A stretch of DNA of 64,000 nt from Centroberyx gerrardi (GCF_048128805.1 NC_135998.1:15475656-15539655), one strand, 5' to 3'; shown: positions 46,001 to 59,099, numbered from the stretch's first letter. Program-made: numbers and translations. The notes: a model not told the origin generated them from the sequence alone.

Positions 46001-49000
46001 GCCTTTTCCCTGTTGCCTATCAGTACATCAAAACGAGCACTTTCAGGCAGCCACTGTGTAAAATACAAGACACAAAAATACAACACACAAACCCACACAA
46101 TGCTGCTTTACACAAACTTCTCTGTTCGATAACAAGCAGCTGAGAGATTCACTGCAATGGCTTTACTTCAGAGGACTCAATAAATCATCGATATACTTAC
46201 AAAGTAGAAGCTAACAAAGACCACCATTGGTATAATGGACAGGCCGAGCAGCCACCGCCAGCCAAGTGTGGGCATTATCCATATGGCCAGAAGGACCTCA
46301 AACACAGCACCAATTGCCCAAAATATCTGAGACACACACATGACGACAAGGTGGGGATTAATGAGCAGGATACTGCATTGGATCAAACACATGCATCAAC
46401 GCAGAAATATAAGACATTAAGAACAGAGCGCTGTAAGTAAACTGCCACAGTACCTCAATCAGCATGATGCAGGTGGCTCTTGCCTTCATTGGAAGGAATT
46501 CTGAGTACAATGTCACCCTAAAAACAGATTGAATATTTGTCTTAAATAATTTTGGAGGCATGGGCATGTGTGGTCTGTGTTGTGTATGTTGACAAGACAA
46601 CATGTTTGTTAGTATTTTGAGTATAAAACCAGTTCTGTAAGTTTTGTTCAGGGTTGGGACATTGCTATTGCTGGTTCATTTTCACATATCTAATTGTCCC
46701 AAGAGAGAGAAATGGTGTATTTTGGATAATTGGTCTTTGATTGTTCAACTACTGCTACTGTCAAACCAGACTATAATGCTAATGTTAATTGTTTTATATT
46801 GAAATGTTTAGAAATCATATTTAATCATGTTCTAAAAACATGAAAATGCGTAGCCCTTAATTGGATCAGGTGTGCAAGAACAGGGCTGGAGCAAAAACCT
46901 GCAGGACAGGTGGGCCTCGAAGACTGGGTTGAGAAACATTGCTCTAGACCAAGTGGTTCTCAGTCCTGGTCCTCAGGACCCAGAGGACTGCTGGTTTTCT
47001 ATCCTACCAGCTAGTTAATTGCATTCACCTGGTGTCCCAGGTGTGAGTCAGTCCCTGATTAGACGGCCAGCAAGACTCTGGTGTCCTGAGGACTGGGATC
47101 GAGAACCACTGCTCTAGACCAAGTGGGGTGCACTGTCTGCACCCCACTTATTTTTATTGGTTTTCAGTGTCTTGTGCAACTGCAGTACAATTTTGCCACA
47201 GGAATCATTAATGTTTCAGCTCATCTCCAGTGAAAGAACCAGTGAACTTACGACTGAGGAGCTCCTCCGATGCCGAAGCCTACCAGGCCCCGCAGGACCA
47301 AGATCCAACCGTAGACCGGAGCAAAGGCACTGAGCAGGCCATAGTACAGAGCCCACATCGAACACATCATCAGACCCTGGTTACCATAGAAGCACACACA
47401 CAAAACACAGCTACAACTTGAACCAGAGGATCTCAACTGTTGAATAGGGTACAAAAATCACTTATAACTACAGTATATATGAAAGCCCAAATATATGAGA
47501 CTCACTGTTTTTCTGCCGTAACTGTCAGATATTTTCCCCCACAGAAAGGAACTGATTCCCATCCCAAGGAACACCACCTGAGAACAACATGTTTACACAA
47601 TGAGTGCAATTATTAGCACACATTACAAAATCAACTCAACTAATAAAATGACAATGCTGTGAAGATTGATAGTGACCTTACCGATGTTAGGAGAGCCACC
47701 TGCAAGCTGGGCAGTCTCCATTCACAGTGCAGCTGTGGGGCCAGGATACTGAGGAGCATCATCTCCATGGCGTCTGCCATCTACACCCAGCGAGACGGAG
47801 GACAGCACATAAGAGATGTGCAGTAGTTGGAAAAAATAGAGAGAGCAGTTCTAAGCATATTTGGATTCTTACCCAAGACAGGCCGGTAAGAATAGAGAGT
47901 TTCCATTGGAACTTCCCAAAGCCAATGGCCTCCACCGCCTCCTCCACTGTAAACGTATCTGTAGAGGGAACAGTCAGGTGATGCAGGACCATTACCATTA
48001 TTATCTTCTATTCTGTGCACTACATTGACTGTATATATTGAGTATTGTGTCTCATGTGAATATTGTAATACTGCAACTGACTGTATATAGTGTAATTGTA
48101 TATTTTGTTGAATATTGCCGATTGTGTACACTGTAAATGATGTGTATAGTGTAATATTATATATTTTGTTTGATACTGTGAGACGAAGCGTGTGAGATTT
48201 GCAGTGCACTGGTTGCAAAAGAAAATAAAGAATCCTGAATCCTGAAAAAGAGGAAGTTGCAATAGTCACTCCCATTTCTCTGACCCATGCAAAGTAGGCT
48301 AATTTAAGCAGAATCACTAAACAAAAATAACCCTGAGAAACTATGTACTGACCAGAATTGTAAAACATGACTTACAGTGATTTTGTTAAAACGTTAGGTA
48401 ATAAACAGCCACCAAAGAAAATATTAGGCACTGAATAATGTCAAAATAATACTTCAGGTGGGAGCTAATGTTTGGCTGAAGCAATGCCTGATTAGGGTTA
48501 ATCACATGAAGGCGTAGTCAGCAGTACTGAAGGACCATTTATCAGTTCAAGAGCACTGAGGCAGGTTGTTGATTGGATTGGAGTTCAAAAGTAGATCTAC
48601 TTTTCCCACACCGGAGCTCACTATTATGCTGCGTTCAAGACAACTGGGAAATGGGAATTTCTTACTTCCCACCTCAGAGCATTCAAGTGGCTGAAGTGGG
48701 AACAACACTTCAGAGCAGACATTACAAAAAATATTGACATTACTCAAGATACAAACACAATGCCAGGACCAAAGGGCTACTGTGCAGTTTTAACATTAAT
48801 GTTACATGGAACAACTTAACCTTACAATGTTGCAAGTATCCAACTGAATTAATTGATGTTAAAGTATGTCATGCACAGACACTTGAAAGTCTGTTTAAAA
48901 GCTTAAAGCATGCTGTAATTCGTTGTTCTTCCCATTCACTCTGAACGCAGTCTCCAGGTAAGTATCTCCCAGTTTCTGAATGGGAATTACAAGTTGGAGG

Positions 49001-49517
49001 GTCGTTCAAATAGATTTTATCTATTCCAAAGTAGGAAATATCCCACTTCCCAGCTGTCATGAACACAGCATCATGCATGGCTGTCTGACCCAACCCACCT
49101 GAGAGAAGACAGGATGCAGCCAACCTCCAACTATCCCATGACTGCCCACTTCATTAAGTATATAAACTATGCACCTCTCTTCCTCAGCTCATATGCGTCT
49201 TGTGTTCCACAGTATTAGTTTCCTCCCAAATTTAGAATCATAGTCAAGACAAAACTCATTGGTTCTCAATTTTGAAGAGCCATTTAAGCCACTTAAATTG
49301 TGTGTATCCGCTAAGTTTCCAAACACTGCAGCATATAGATATCAAGGTCAGAGTCTAGAGTCTTATTGATAGTGATCCACAAACCTTTAGTTGTATTAGA
49401 TCCAGATTGGGGTGCAGAGTCAGCTCTTTGTGTGGTTGTAGTGCAGATCTCATAGTCTGTGCACTGGTCCTCATCATTGAGACTGACAATGCCTGCCTGA
49501 CCTCTAAACGTCACCAT
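43016..49517 (-). CDS. svop: Synaptic vesicle 2-related protein, MFS transporter-like (15 coding exons)
   Basis: SVOP is a 12-helix major-facilitator-superfamily membrane protein of synaptic vesicles, related to SV2; its substrate is not established. Exons in transcript order: 49385-49517, 47873-47958, 47682-47780, 47506-47577, 47252-47376, 46454-46517, 46201-46326, 45925-46053, 45709-45782, 45507-45583, 45293-45397, 44508-44619, 44292-44373, 44116-44205, 43016-43252. Phases fit throughout and the total of 1611 bp gives 536 residues; the mammalian protein is about 548. Diagnostic stretches are [40 protein letters not shown], the MFS loop [74 protein letters not shown] and [14 protein letters not shown]. 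The mid-region luminal loop is shorter than in mammals. SVOP is preferred over SVOPL because of the longer N-terminus, the MADAMEMM segment and the neighbours ssh1 and myo1h. Confidence 0.95.
44950..45180. mobile_element. Possible repeat fragment in svop intron
   Basis: GAGATATTGCATGTGATGGA followed by CAGACGAACGAACAG is typical of an interspersed animal repeat, with an A-run just before. Only this part is recognisable. Confidence 0.25.
46950..47111. mobile_element. hAT-like MITE (162 bp)
   Basis: It lies in an svop intron. Inverted ends read AGTGGTTCTCAGTCCTGGTC and, at the other end, GTCCTGAGGACTGGGATC followed by GAGAACCACT. An 8-bp duplication CTCTAGAC flanks it (46942-46949 and 47112-47119), as expected for hAT elements. 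The DNA to its left (about 46865-46940, CTGCAGGACAGGTGGGC) looks like the end of another hAT-like repeat, so the insertion may be nested. Confidence 0.7.
47990..48246 (+). mobile_element. 3' tail of a LINE-like repeat
   Basis: An AT-rich stretch with TGTATAGTGTAAT words ends in AATAAAGAATCCTGAATCCT, a short tandem tail (GAATCCT) typical of fish non-LTR retrotransposon 3' ends. It lies in svop intron 1 and has no coding part. Confidence 0.45.
48624..49075. mobile_element. MITE with about 40-bp imperfect terminal inverted repeats
   Basis: It lies in svop intron 1. The left end ATGCTGCGTTCAAGACAACT pairs with the right end AGCTGTCATGAACACAGCAT, and the pairing extends through the GGGAA/TTCCC tract. 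No coding frame was found. The superfamily was not assigned. Confidence 0.6.
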
Positions 49518-49518
49518 A
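49385..49518 (-). CDS. svop: svop first coding exon
   Basis: The ATG at 49517 opens [20 protein letters not shown] and runs to GSNTTK plus one base before a GTTTGT donor; joined to exon 2 it makes [17 protein letters not shown]. The ATG sits one base after a plausible acceptor (TTTGTCCCTTCAG), so an upstream exon is likely. It may be purely 5'UTR or may extend the protein. A candidate upstream exon end is AAATAAG followed by GTACAGC at 49819. The sequence of this N-terminus does not resemble the mammalian one that I know, but the cytosolic N-terminus is the least conserved part of the family. Confidence 0.7.
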
Positions 49519-51488
49519 CTGAAGGGACAAATTGAGCATTATTAATAACGACATGGAGAATCTGATGTAAACTGTATTGTATAGCATTGTATCAAAATAA
49601 ATGAACACAAGAGCGTAACTACCTAGACAATGCTGTAATACTCTAAATACCAAAGCAGCCTATCCAGTTTCCCTGTCCTTACTCCACTGTAGTTAAACCA
49701 TACACAGGTATTTCCTCATTCAAAAATAGGTTAGTGTGTTCCTCTTTAGCTCATCATCAAAAAGAGTCTGGGAAGAACTCCTGTGACTTCTTTCAAAAAT
49801 AATAATTTGTTGCTGTACCTTATTTCAGGGTCTCTCCATTGCTTGTAAGTTATCCTAGGTGTTTTGCTCCAGTTCATTTCAGCATGACAGATTTGTGAAT
49901 TTCAGCACTCGTACACAAGTGTTGTTGAGTTGGCTGAACCTGCTAGTGCACTGATCTCAGGTTGCAGTGACACGCCCAATCAGAGGACAATACCTTGGGT
50001 GAGGAAAAGGGTGGAGTCAGACAAGTAAACAAACACCGCCTGTGAGCTAAATTCAACAATGAACAAACAGTAGATTGTCAGTTTTCTAACTATTGACACA
50101 TCTGTTTAAGTGTTCTCTCTAGAACGGAGGACTAGATTAATTTAAATTGAACTCCTGAACTGCACAAGAAGAGCTATAAGCCTGAAAATGGATTATCAAC
50201 ACTGGGACTCTACATGTGTGTGTCATCTTGTAATTCCTTTTGATTGCAGATAATGTCAAAGTAATCAAACTAAAATAAAACAAGAAAAAATCTCAGTCAA
50301 TGCCAGTTGAACAGCTAATTAATTTGGCCTTAACTTAGGTATATGCTCCTACTAACCATATTTCCATGTAGATGTTCACTCTAAATAACAAAAGGGATTG
50401 TTATGCCACATTCTGTACATTGGCAAATTACAGCTGAGTTGAGACACTTGTCATTTACATTACAAAGGGTCTCAGGAAAATGTGTTTCAATTTCATTGTA
50501 AATGTAATAAAAATCAGAAAACATGAGGATTTGCAATATGAATACAGTACATCCACATATTGTGGAACCAATATACAGGTTATTGAGAAAGAAACTTGTT
50601 TCCTAAAGTAACCATTATCTATAAGAGCTGACTCTATAGCAAAATGAATCAGAGCATTACATAGTGTCATGAGTTGACTCTCGGTGTTCTCAGGACTCAC
50701 TACTTGAACAATGGTTTTGCTGTAATCTTTTCCTTTTTTACCAGGTTATACTAAAACACAAAGTAGCCAATTATCTACAATGTAAATACTTTTGCCTTTT
50801 TGTTTGAAAATTCTCCCCTCGATTTGGGGAAATTTAAGAATAACTCCACTGAGGCATTTAGCTGATGTACGTATCCAGAGTGACTTTCAATAGGTGCTAC
50901 AGTAGAATAAGCTTAAAATCCTCGATCACCAAAACTACAAGCAACCAAAAATAAGAAGTGTATGTAAGTCAGACCCTTGATGCCCTTACAATATTCCTGT
51001 GACCCCAGAAAGATCATGTGAGCAAAGAAACAGAATAAAAGCTAAGTGATAGAAAGGATATTTGGAGAGCAAATAGAGTGAGACAGTGAGTATCATTCAG
51101 AGAGGGGGAGGTGAGGTACAATTCCAGTGCATACGGCTGGGAGGCTTTCATCAACACTGAGTTTCAGTAACTATCTGATCGCTTATCCTGTTTCTCCTGT
51201 TTTCACCCTACAATGTTTCACCCGTATCTTGTTTTTGTTCATCATTCTCCATCTCCATCACCATGAAATGACAGCTGCAGGGCAAGGGTTTCATATTTTT
51301 TAAGCAAAGGAGCAACTGTCATAGCCTAAAGCTGACAGCAGGTTGTGCTCTCATCCCACTGGTGTTAAAAACCTGTCATAAAAAGATCATGCAAACCCAA
51401 TACATCACATTGAAAAGCATTTATTATCCACAGGTTGAATGTTTGCTGTGTTGCAACATTGCTGTGTAGTTTTTATTCTGAAATAAAT

Positions 51489-51489
<1 letters not shown>

Positions 51490-51557
<68 letters not shown>

Positions 51558-51559
51558 CC
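51490..51559. repeat. CA microsatellite, svop-myo1h spacer
   Basis: About 30 near-perfect CA units with one GC interruption close to the right end. Confidence 0.95.
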
Positions 51560-53032
51560 AATAACATAAACTGTTGAGTTACTCAGCGCAATAAAGTTCT
51601 CAAATATTAAAACAGAGGCAGGAGCCAGCAAACAGTTAAAAAGCGAGTTTCAGAGTGTTTGTCCTGTAAACTGGATTCCACACTGTCATTAGGGGAATAG
51701 ATGCAGTCATGCCCAGTGTGTGCTGGGTGTTGAGTGGCTTGGCCGCATGGCTTTCTGCCTCAGAGTCTGGCATTAGCCTGGAGGAAGGTTGGTTCATATT
51801 CACGCAGACAGCCATGGTAATATTAATTACTGGTTTCCATAGTCTCCAGGTAATTATCTCCTTTAAGCCCCATGAGAGGAAGGAATTAAATTAAGACCTG
51901 ATAGTCTGTCTAAATATCAATGCTACTTCCTACTGCATGAACAATAGTCTCTTATGGCTGTATGAACTCACCAGCAAGCTGTATACGGCTTGTCAGTGTT
52001 GTTGGATTGGCCCTGACCAGAGTGGAGGCACTGGGCTGCAGAGCATGAAGGGGAAGCTGGTTCCTGTAACACTGGGCTATGGAACAAGTCTATAGGGCAG
52101 TGAGGTGTAGGACGATGGAGCTGGGGCCTAAACCTTCCCGGGCTTTAAGATGATGGTGGAGAGATTTTCCTGGTGCTGAGACTGGGAGGCCGCAGGGGGA
52201 CAGAGCGGAGTGACAGACCTTCCTCAACTCAGTCTGTCATCTGCAGGTCCGGTTTGTTTAAAAGGCAACGGCTGACTTAAAATGGATTAACAAATTTTAA
52301 TCCTGAGGTTCCATCTAATCTCCGTTGCTAGTCACAACGTACTTGTCTAACCTGGCTTGGCCATGCTGCGATGCAAGGTAGCCGACTTTGTGCAAGCACA
52401 AACTGCATTAGAGCCAAAAATGCAACTGAAACAGGAATAGATATGGCACCAAAGCCAAACCGATGTCTAATTTCTGCTGCTACAAAAATACAATGGAGGA
52501 AACATTGCTTACAGTTAGTGTGTTTTATTTGCTTACACTATACCACTGCATGAAAGGCAATTCTTCCTTTTTTTGAATGAAAGGGGTGTAGTAGTGAATA
52601 TCAATGTGAATGTCAAAAAGACTTTGCCTTTAGGAAAAGCTCAGCTTAAGACCCTGGTAAGGCCTTCGATTATATAGGGGTTAACAAAAGAGAGGGGCTG
52701 GTCAGCAGAGGAAGAACTGGTATGTGCTGTATATGTGAGTGTGTAAGCAGAGTTCCATCCAATAATACAAACTTTGGGTATTAGCCTATGGGTATTAACC
52801 CTTGCTCAGCCAGTCTTACATATGGTGCTAGAGCTCCTTTTCTATACATAAAAATGAATTTTTCATTGCTTACATTGTATTGTTTCATATTTGAAATGCC
52901 CTAATTGCTCCTCTTGCTTGGTGGACCAGAGAAGGAGGATTCAGAAAGCTCATAACCATTAACACCAACTTCTTCAGAGTGGCTTGTTTAACACATTAGG
53001 TAGCATGTTGCACGGCCTATTCAAAACTCATT

Positions 53033-53123
53033 GCAGTGTCATGGTAGCTGAGTGGTCTAAGGCACACACTAAATCCACAACATCCTGGGTTTGAATCCGG
53101 CCCAGGACCTTTGTTGCATGTCA

Positions 53124-53165
<42 letters not shown>

Positions 53166-53240
53166 CCAATATTTCCTGTCTCTCTCCACTGTGAATTATC
53201 AAATAAAGACTAAAACCAAACCATAATCTTTAAAGTAAAA
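53033..53240 (+). mobile_element. tRNA-derived SINE with intact target duplication
   Basis: The head resembles a tRNA gene with an A box (TGGTAGCTGAGTGG) and a B box (GGGTTTGAATCC), followed by CCCAGGACCTTTGTTGCATG, a TC tract and an A-rich tail. A perfect 10-bp direct repeat AAAACTCATT flanks it (53023-53032 and 53241-53250), indicating a young insertion. It sits about 0.4 kb upstream of the proposed myo1h first exon. Confidence 0.85.
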
Positions 53241-53650
53241 AAAACTCATTAGTACTCTTTTTCATAACAGTTGAATCAGGAATTGGAATAGAGTATTTGT
53301 CTGTAAGGCATCTGCAGGTAAAAGAATATCATCTCACATTAGGGATTTGTCTGTGGCTGCTGGAGCCGTTCTGTCTTCTGCACCCCTGCAAAAGGGAATG
53401 AGGCTAACCTAAAAAACGGCCGAAAATTAGGACACCATGACGGCATGCTGAGGCTGCTGCATTATGGGACGGCCATAAATACAGGTGCTACTAAGAACTC
53501 CCCCACCCACCCACCCCTCCTCTCTCTAATATCAGACACCCAAGCCTTAGCAAGAATCTCTGTTCTCTATCCCACCTGCTCTGGCTTTGATCACATCATC
53601 AGCGCTCACTTGGCCAGACTTGGACCGGACAGAACAGAATAAGCCTCAAC

Positions 53651-53668
53651 ATGTACAAATACTCAAAG
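53651..53668 (+). CDS. myo1h: Probable 18-bp first coding exon of myo1h
   Basis: ATG-TAC-AAA-TAC-TCA-AAG is followed by GTAGGC, a donor at phase 0; the main exon at 60311 opens at phase 0 with [20 protein letters not shown], so the join is in frame. Upstream lie a TATA-like ATAAAT at 53475-53480 and about 150 bp of leader. The main exon is open from its acceptor through to the ATG at 60347, which suggests that coding sequence precedes it. Seen: frame, donor, TATA-like box. Inferred: that these are one transcript, across an intron of about 6.6 kb. Confidence 0.5.
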
Positions 53669-54152
53669 GTAGGCTTTGTTATCTATTGCTTAAATGTTGA
53701 ATGCCGAAGTATTGTAACCCTTTGCACTGAAATTTCATTTTCATATTTCTAGTCTATGCAAATGGAATATTTTGCTAACAACTATTGAATTGGTGAAACA
53801 CACCTGGATTGTTGAAATGACTAAAAATAACAGACTTTATGGTGCCGTTCTTACATTATTTTTTGCCCTGTGTGTGACTATACTTGCTCATTGAATTCAT
53901 CATGTCTGAAACACCATAGCCTCCCAGCTCCTCTCGGCCTTCAGAGTCCAGCACTGGCGACAGCAGTCTATTTGCTCACATGAATAAAGGATTAGTTGAA
54001 AGTTTAGTTGTTTGAGACTAATTGGGCCTGTGAATATTTATTTGGATATCCTGTGATCCAACTTGTCCTTCACTCTTTAGAGACAAGATTGTAACTGGCC
54101 ATATTATTTACCTCTTATCTGAAGTTAGATGTAACACTCTGAGATTTTGAAT

Positions 54153-54198
<46 letters not shown>

Positions 54199-55038
54199 TG
54201 TAAGTGCATATTGTGTACATTCCATTATATTGGCGTGAAGAAAAGAAAATTTGAGCTTATTTGATGACTCAGGGACACTCTTTGTTACACTTCACCCTTA
54301 CTATAGGGTTGAGGTTAAAAACGTAATCCAAATGTGAATAAAAGTGTGGCCCTGACACAGATACCTTAAACACTACAATTGGAGAGTTAATATCCATTGC
54401 TAAAAATATCCATTTTGGATTGAAAATCATTACCTGAAGTTTATCATGCAATCTCTGCAGTACCTCTATAGAGGAACCAGTTTTAAAAGTGTTATCATTT
54501 TGTCATCAAGGAATTAGGATAACGACTATCCTTTAAAAAAATATTATAATGTGTGTTAATTTGGTCTGCCATTCATTTTATAAGGCTTGGTGTCACTTTT
54601 GCATCTTTTTTCATATGGTAGATATCTAAAGCCAAACTCTTCAGAGATATTTTTTCATGTGTGTACTTGATACATGGACAGACAGCAAACATGACATTTA
54701 AATGTGTTTTGAAGCAGAAGATGGTTTATTTACATTTGAAATGTTTGTAAACAGTGGAGTAAAATAAATGTGTAGTGTGTGCAAGTCATACACTTAGATA
54801 TATTATACCCTGAAGATTTCCGGATTGGGGCTTAAAGAGAGAGGAGCCAGAGGTGCAACAGCAGGATTGGGCTGATATGTGAGGCTGCCATCAGCACTCA
54901 TACTCAGCATGTAACCCTTAATGGGAAAATCAAATCCCTGACTTTTGTGTAATTGGATTTTGCAGGAACTCACTGTAAATCAATAAGATGTGGCGAGCAC
55001 AGAGAAATGAGCTCACCACTGGCTGGGCAAGGTGAACA

Positions 55039-55080
<42 letters not shown>

Positions 55081-55867
55081 TCTTACATGTTTCTGATTCT
55101 GGGAATAGTGGCCTCTTTAAAGATTCAATGGAGAAAGAAAGGAATCCATCATTATTTGCATAATGAATTGCATTATGTTAATGACAATGATTTTTCCAGC
55201 ATGCTCTCTTGTGTCAATGCGTCTTTCAGCCTATCCTAAGGCAGTAATGTAAGATGCCTTTGTTGATGCTTACAGGATGCTCAATTTTAAATTTTAAACA
55301 GACTGAATGAGAGGGCAACGTTACGCTGCCCGCAAGCGGGTCACAACCGCAATCATTTGAACCACAGGAAAAAGACGCGGTAAAAGTGCCAGGATGCAAT
55401 ACTGTTATTGTGATACCATTTTGATAAAATGCAAAAGTTTATTAGAAAATGTTGTGGTAATTAATATAAAGTTCTTGACAGGTAAAAGCAAATATATCTA
55501 ATTTATCTATTTGTCTTATGTATCACATTATTGCCACATCACTTGAATAGCAAAAAGAAAGACATTGTTTTAAAGCTGCTCTGTGTTGAAGATGGCACCA
55601 GCAGAATGATAACAATAAGAGAAATATTAAGTTTGAAATTGAAGTGTGATTTTGACAGCTGCTCTAGATGTAGGCTACTGAATTTGCAATAGTTTAATCC
55701 CAAACAGGTCTGATCGTTCCGGGTCTAACGAGCGCTTTGTAATTAGTTAGAAATGCATCTGCCTAATCAAAGATCAGTAATAGAATACCTGTGCTGTAAT
55801 TTTGTGGGGAGGAGGGTGAGGATGGGTCTCTGGGAGGATAGAGTTGCAACATCCTTGTATTACATAC

Positions 55868-55939
<72 letters not shown>

Positions 55940-58900
55940 GCACGCTAACACACACACACACACACACTTCCTTAAACACAAAGTGTGGCTGTTGGACACT
56001 CAGGTGAAGCGCTGGATGAGCGTTTGCTGCCTGGGCCTCATGAATGATTGACCAGCACAGTGCTTCCCGAGCCAGATAGCTCATTACTGTCTCATTACAT
56101 ACAATGCAGGGACACCGGTCCGGCAGGAAGCGTCAGTGCCACCCTCCTCCTCTTCAGCCTTCTGTCCCGGGCCTCGGTACCGGGCCTGCTCCGAGAGAAC
56201 GCTTGAATCAGAGACCGGTGCAAACCTCGAGCAGCGGAGGGGACGGTGGTGACAGTTAGTGCAGTGACAGTCTTAGGGAAATATCTGTGCTGAGTTGAAG
56301 AGGCTCTAACATGGGAGAACTGCTTGGCTGCTAAAGCAGGCACCCAAGGCTGTGTCTGTCTGTATTGTGTACCTGAGGACTGTGGTTCAAAATTGTTTGG
56401 ATTTATCAGGGTCGTCATACAAGACTGATTCGACCATGGCTCACATGGCTTTGGAAATGACAGAGGTAATGACATGGCGTGTGTTTGGCTGCATTTGGGT
56501 GTCATTTAATTCATTGTATTGCTCTATTGTAATTTCCTTATAACTCTATAAAAAATAGGTTACATAGGATTGAAATAGCCTACTTCAGATTATACTTACA
56601 GATAGATTTAAGACAATTTTAGTTACTTTTAGTTAATTTTTAGTTAATTCTTTACCATTCCTAGGTGTGAAGTATTTCTCATTTAAATCAATTTATACTG
56701 TGTGTTCGCTAACCTTTAGCAACAGAGGAGGCACCGTACTGTACTGTACTGTACTGTACTGTACTGTATGATGTGATGGAGACCTGCGACGGTCAGGTTT
56801 CTCTAGACACCTGGAGCCCCCCAAATGTGTGTTGCCCTGGGTGATGTGTGGTGTCAGTCAATGGCCCATGAGGAGTGCTATCTCTTTCAGGAGCCTAACT
56901 GCCACTTTGTGGGTGCGTAACAGGATCCTGCACCATAGTGGAGAGACAGGGACAATGGAGTGCCCTCTCGGGTGATGGTCTCCGGGTCAGATAGACTTTC
57001 CTGTTCCGCCTTAGCCTGACATCAAATTTTGATATTTAGTTGCTCATTTTTACATTTTTGTATGCATGCAACATACATGTGACTGTGCGTTTTTTCTGTC
57101 CACTGTTTATCTGTTTCTATAACAGTAACTCTTTCTGTTACCTGCCTTCCCTCCACCTCCTCCTTCTCTGCTTCATAGTCTCCAGTATCTTGAAGGGCCT
57201 CTCTTCTGTCCAGCTAACAATAGGTGCCACTGTTGCCAAAAGGAGTCACCTCTTATATTCTGTTATCCCCCCTAGTCCTGTGCTTCAGCCAAATTGTCCA
57301 TCCCATTACGGCATAGTGTTGTTTTCCCATCTGCCAAGTGTTCAACAGAGGTCAGATTCCCTCTGAAAGGCTACTGGAAATCTCTGCCCTGCGCTCTGTG
57401 CCATGCCAGCAGCCTGCTCACACAGATGCCAACAGAGTGCCAACAGCAGGGCAGGGCGTCCGAGACGGGCCAGGTGCTGGCTGCTTCGCCTGCTCGCTTT
57501 TTCCATTTGCTGCAATACATGCTGAGCCACGACACCAAAACCCCAATTTCTAGAAGAGTAATTGGCATGTTGCAAGGGTGTTTCAGGTGTTGTTAATAAA
57601 CAGTGTTGATTAAATTCCCCTGCTGTGAAAATTATAACATTTTCAGTTTGATTTAAAGCTGGACAAACTTAGAACAGATTCACCATTTGGTTTCCTGTAA
57701 AAACTGGATTATTGTTTTTATTATTACTACTATTATTATATAGGTTATTATTAACCCTAAGCCAGCATCTAATGCATGCATTTGGAAAGCCTTTCGGTTT
57801 CTTAAATGATAGAATTGCTGCCAGTGATTGCTGATCTTTCCCTTGCATCTCTCCATCAATCAACCATTGAGCCACTGAATGTAAAATTGACCTTGTCATT
57901 AGATATTGTATGATGTATAATTTTAGATTGTACAAGTAATTGTAGATTGTATAAGATTTTATATACTTTTTCTATTTCAGTAAATTGCACTGGATTTTCC
58001 CAAACAAATACAAAAAAAAAAAATTGTATTGCACTTTCATCCTCTGCAATGTGAGTGAAAACACTCACACACATAAAATATTATACAAAATAGAAACAGG
58101 TGCGCTTCTTTCGAAAGGCTACTTTGTAGCTGGGTGCTGGACTTCAATGATAAGAGTTTGAGTTGAAAGAAAGCAGCACACCAATATAATAATAGAAAAG
58201 AATATAACAAAAAAGACGTCACCTCATTTTCACCAATTTATTTTTTGGCCGTGACTGCTAACGCGTTTCGGTATTACACCTTCATCAGAGCATGGATGCT
58301 CTGATGAAGGTGTAATACCAAAACTCGAACATAAAATATTATGTCTCTCTATAAAGAGCCTCAATTTTTTCCTGCATGGCTTGCAGTTGTGAAGGTCTAG
58401 CTGTAATATTCTGTTAAAGACAGTCTGATTGTGGTCATTTAGTTGAGTGGTGCCTTCAGCAGTTTTTATTTTGTGAGCAGAAGATTGTGAAGTTTAGTCT
58501 TTAAGATGGTAGCCTAATATTTACAGATTTATTGGCCATTGAATCTCTACACTAGTATTGTCTTTGTATTATCATAGTATCTTTGCTGTACATTTTTTAA
58601 GTGTGTGTGTGTCGGTGTGTGTGTGTGTGTGCGTGTGTGTGTGTGTGTGTGGGTGTGTGTGTGTGTGTGTGTGTGCATGTGCGTGTGTGTGTGCGGCCAT
58701 GCATGGGTTGTCAAAAGATTGTCCTCTGTCTTTGCCCTTGGGACATTACATAAGGCAAGCAATAGGGTAACAACAGAAGAAGTGATGAATTACCTTACAC
58801 ATTTTGCCCTTGGCCTATCTTCCAGCCTGGTTTCCTGTGATTTCGTACAGTATAAAGCAGTTCAGTATTCAGTGGGGTAATGACATGTAGAGTTTTTACT

Positions 58901-59056
58901 GAGCAGGACTATAGGACAAAAGCAATTTGATGAAATGTGTTTGGACAAGCAGAAACTTTATATAAATGACGAAAAAAGAATAGACACAATCATACACCTG
59001 TTTGTTGTGTGCTCAACCAACCTCTAACCTTTCACTATACACACATAGACACAGAC

Positions 59057-59099
<43 letters not shown>

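Larger units (their letters stand above)
49519..53650. other. svop-myo1h head-to-head spacer
   Basis: About 4.1 kb between divergent svop and myo1h starts. It includes a likely svop upstream exon/promoter (around 49.82-50.0 kb, with a CTGATTGGGCG CCAAT-type word on the minus strand), the CA microsatellite at 51.5 kb and the SINE at 53.0 kb. No other gene was seen. Confidence 0.5.

Noticed and set aside
53033..53105. A functional tRNA gene
   Set aside because: A and B boxes are present but the acceptor stem does not pair and the unit continues into a SINE body with a tail and target duplication.
55753..56084. Frames of 74-84 codons made of HTHTHT or VCVCVC
   Set aside because: They are translations of CA/GT microsatellites; the same holds for those at 58547-58880 and 59002-59430.
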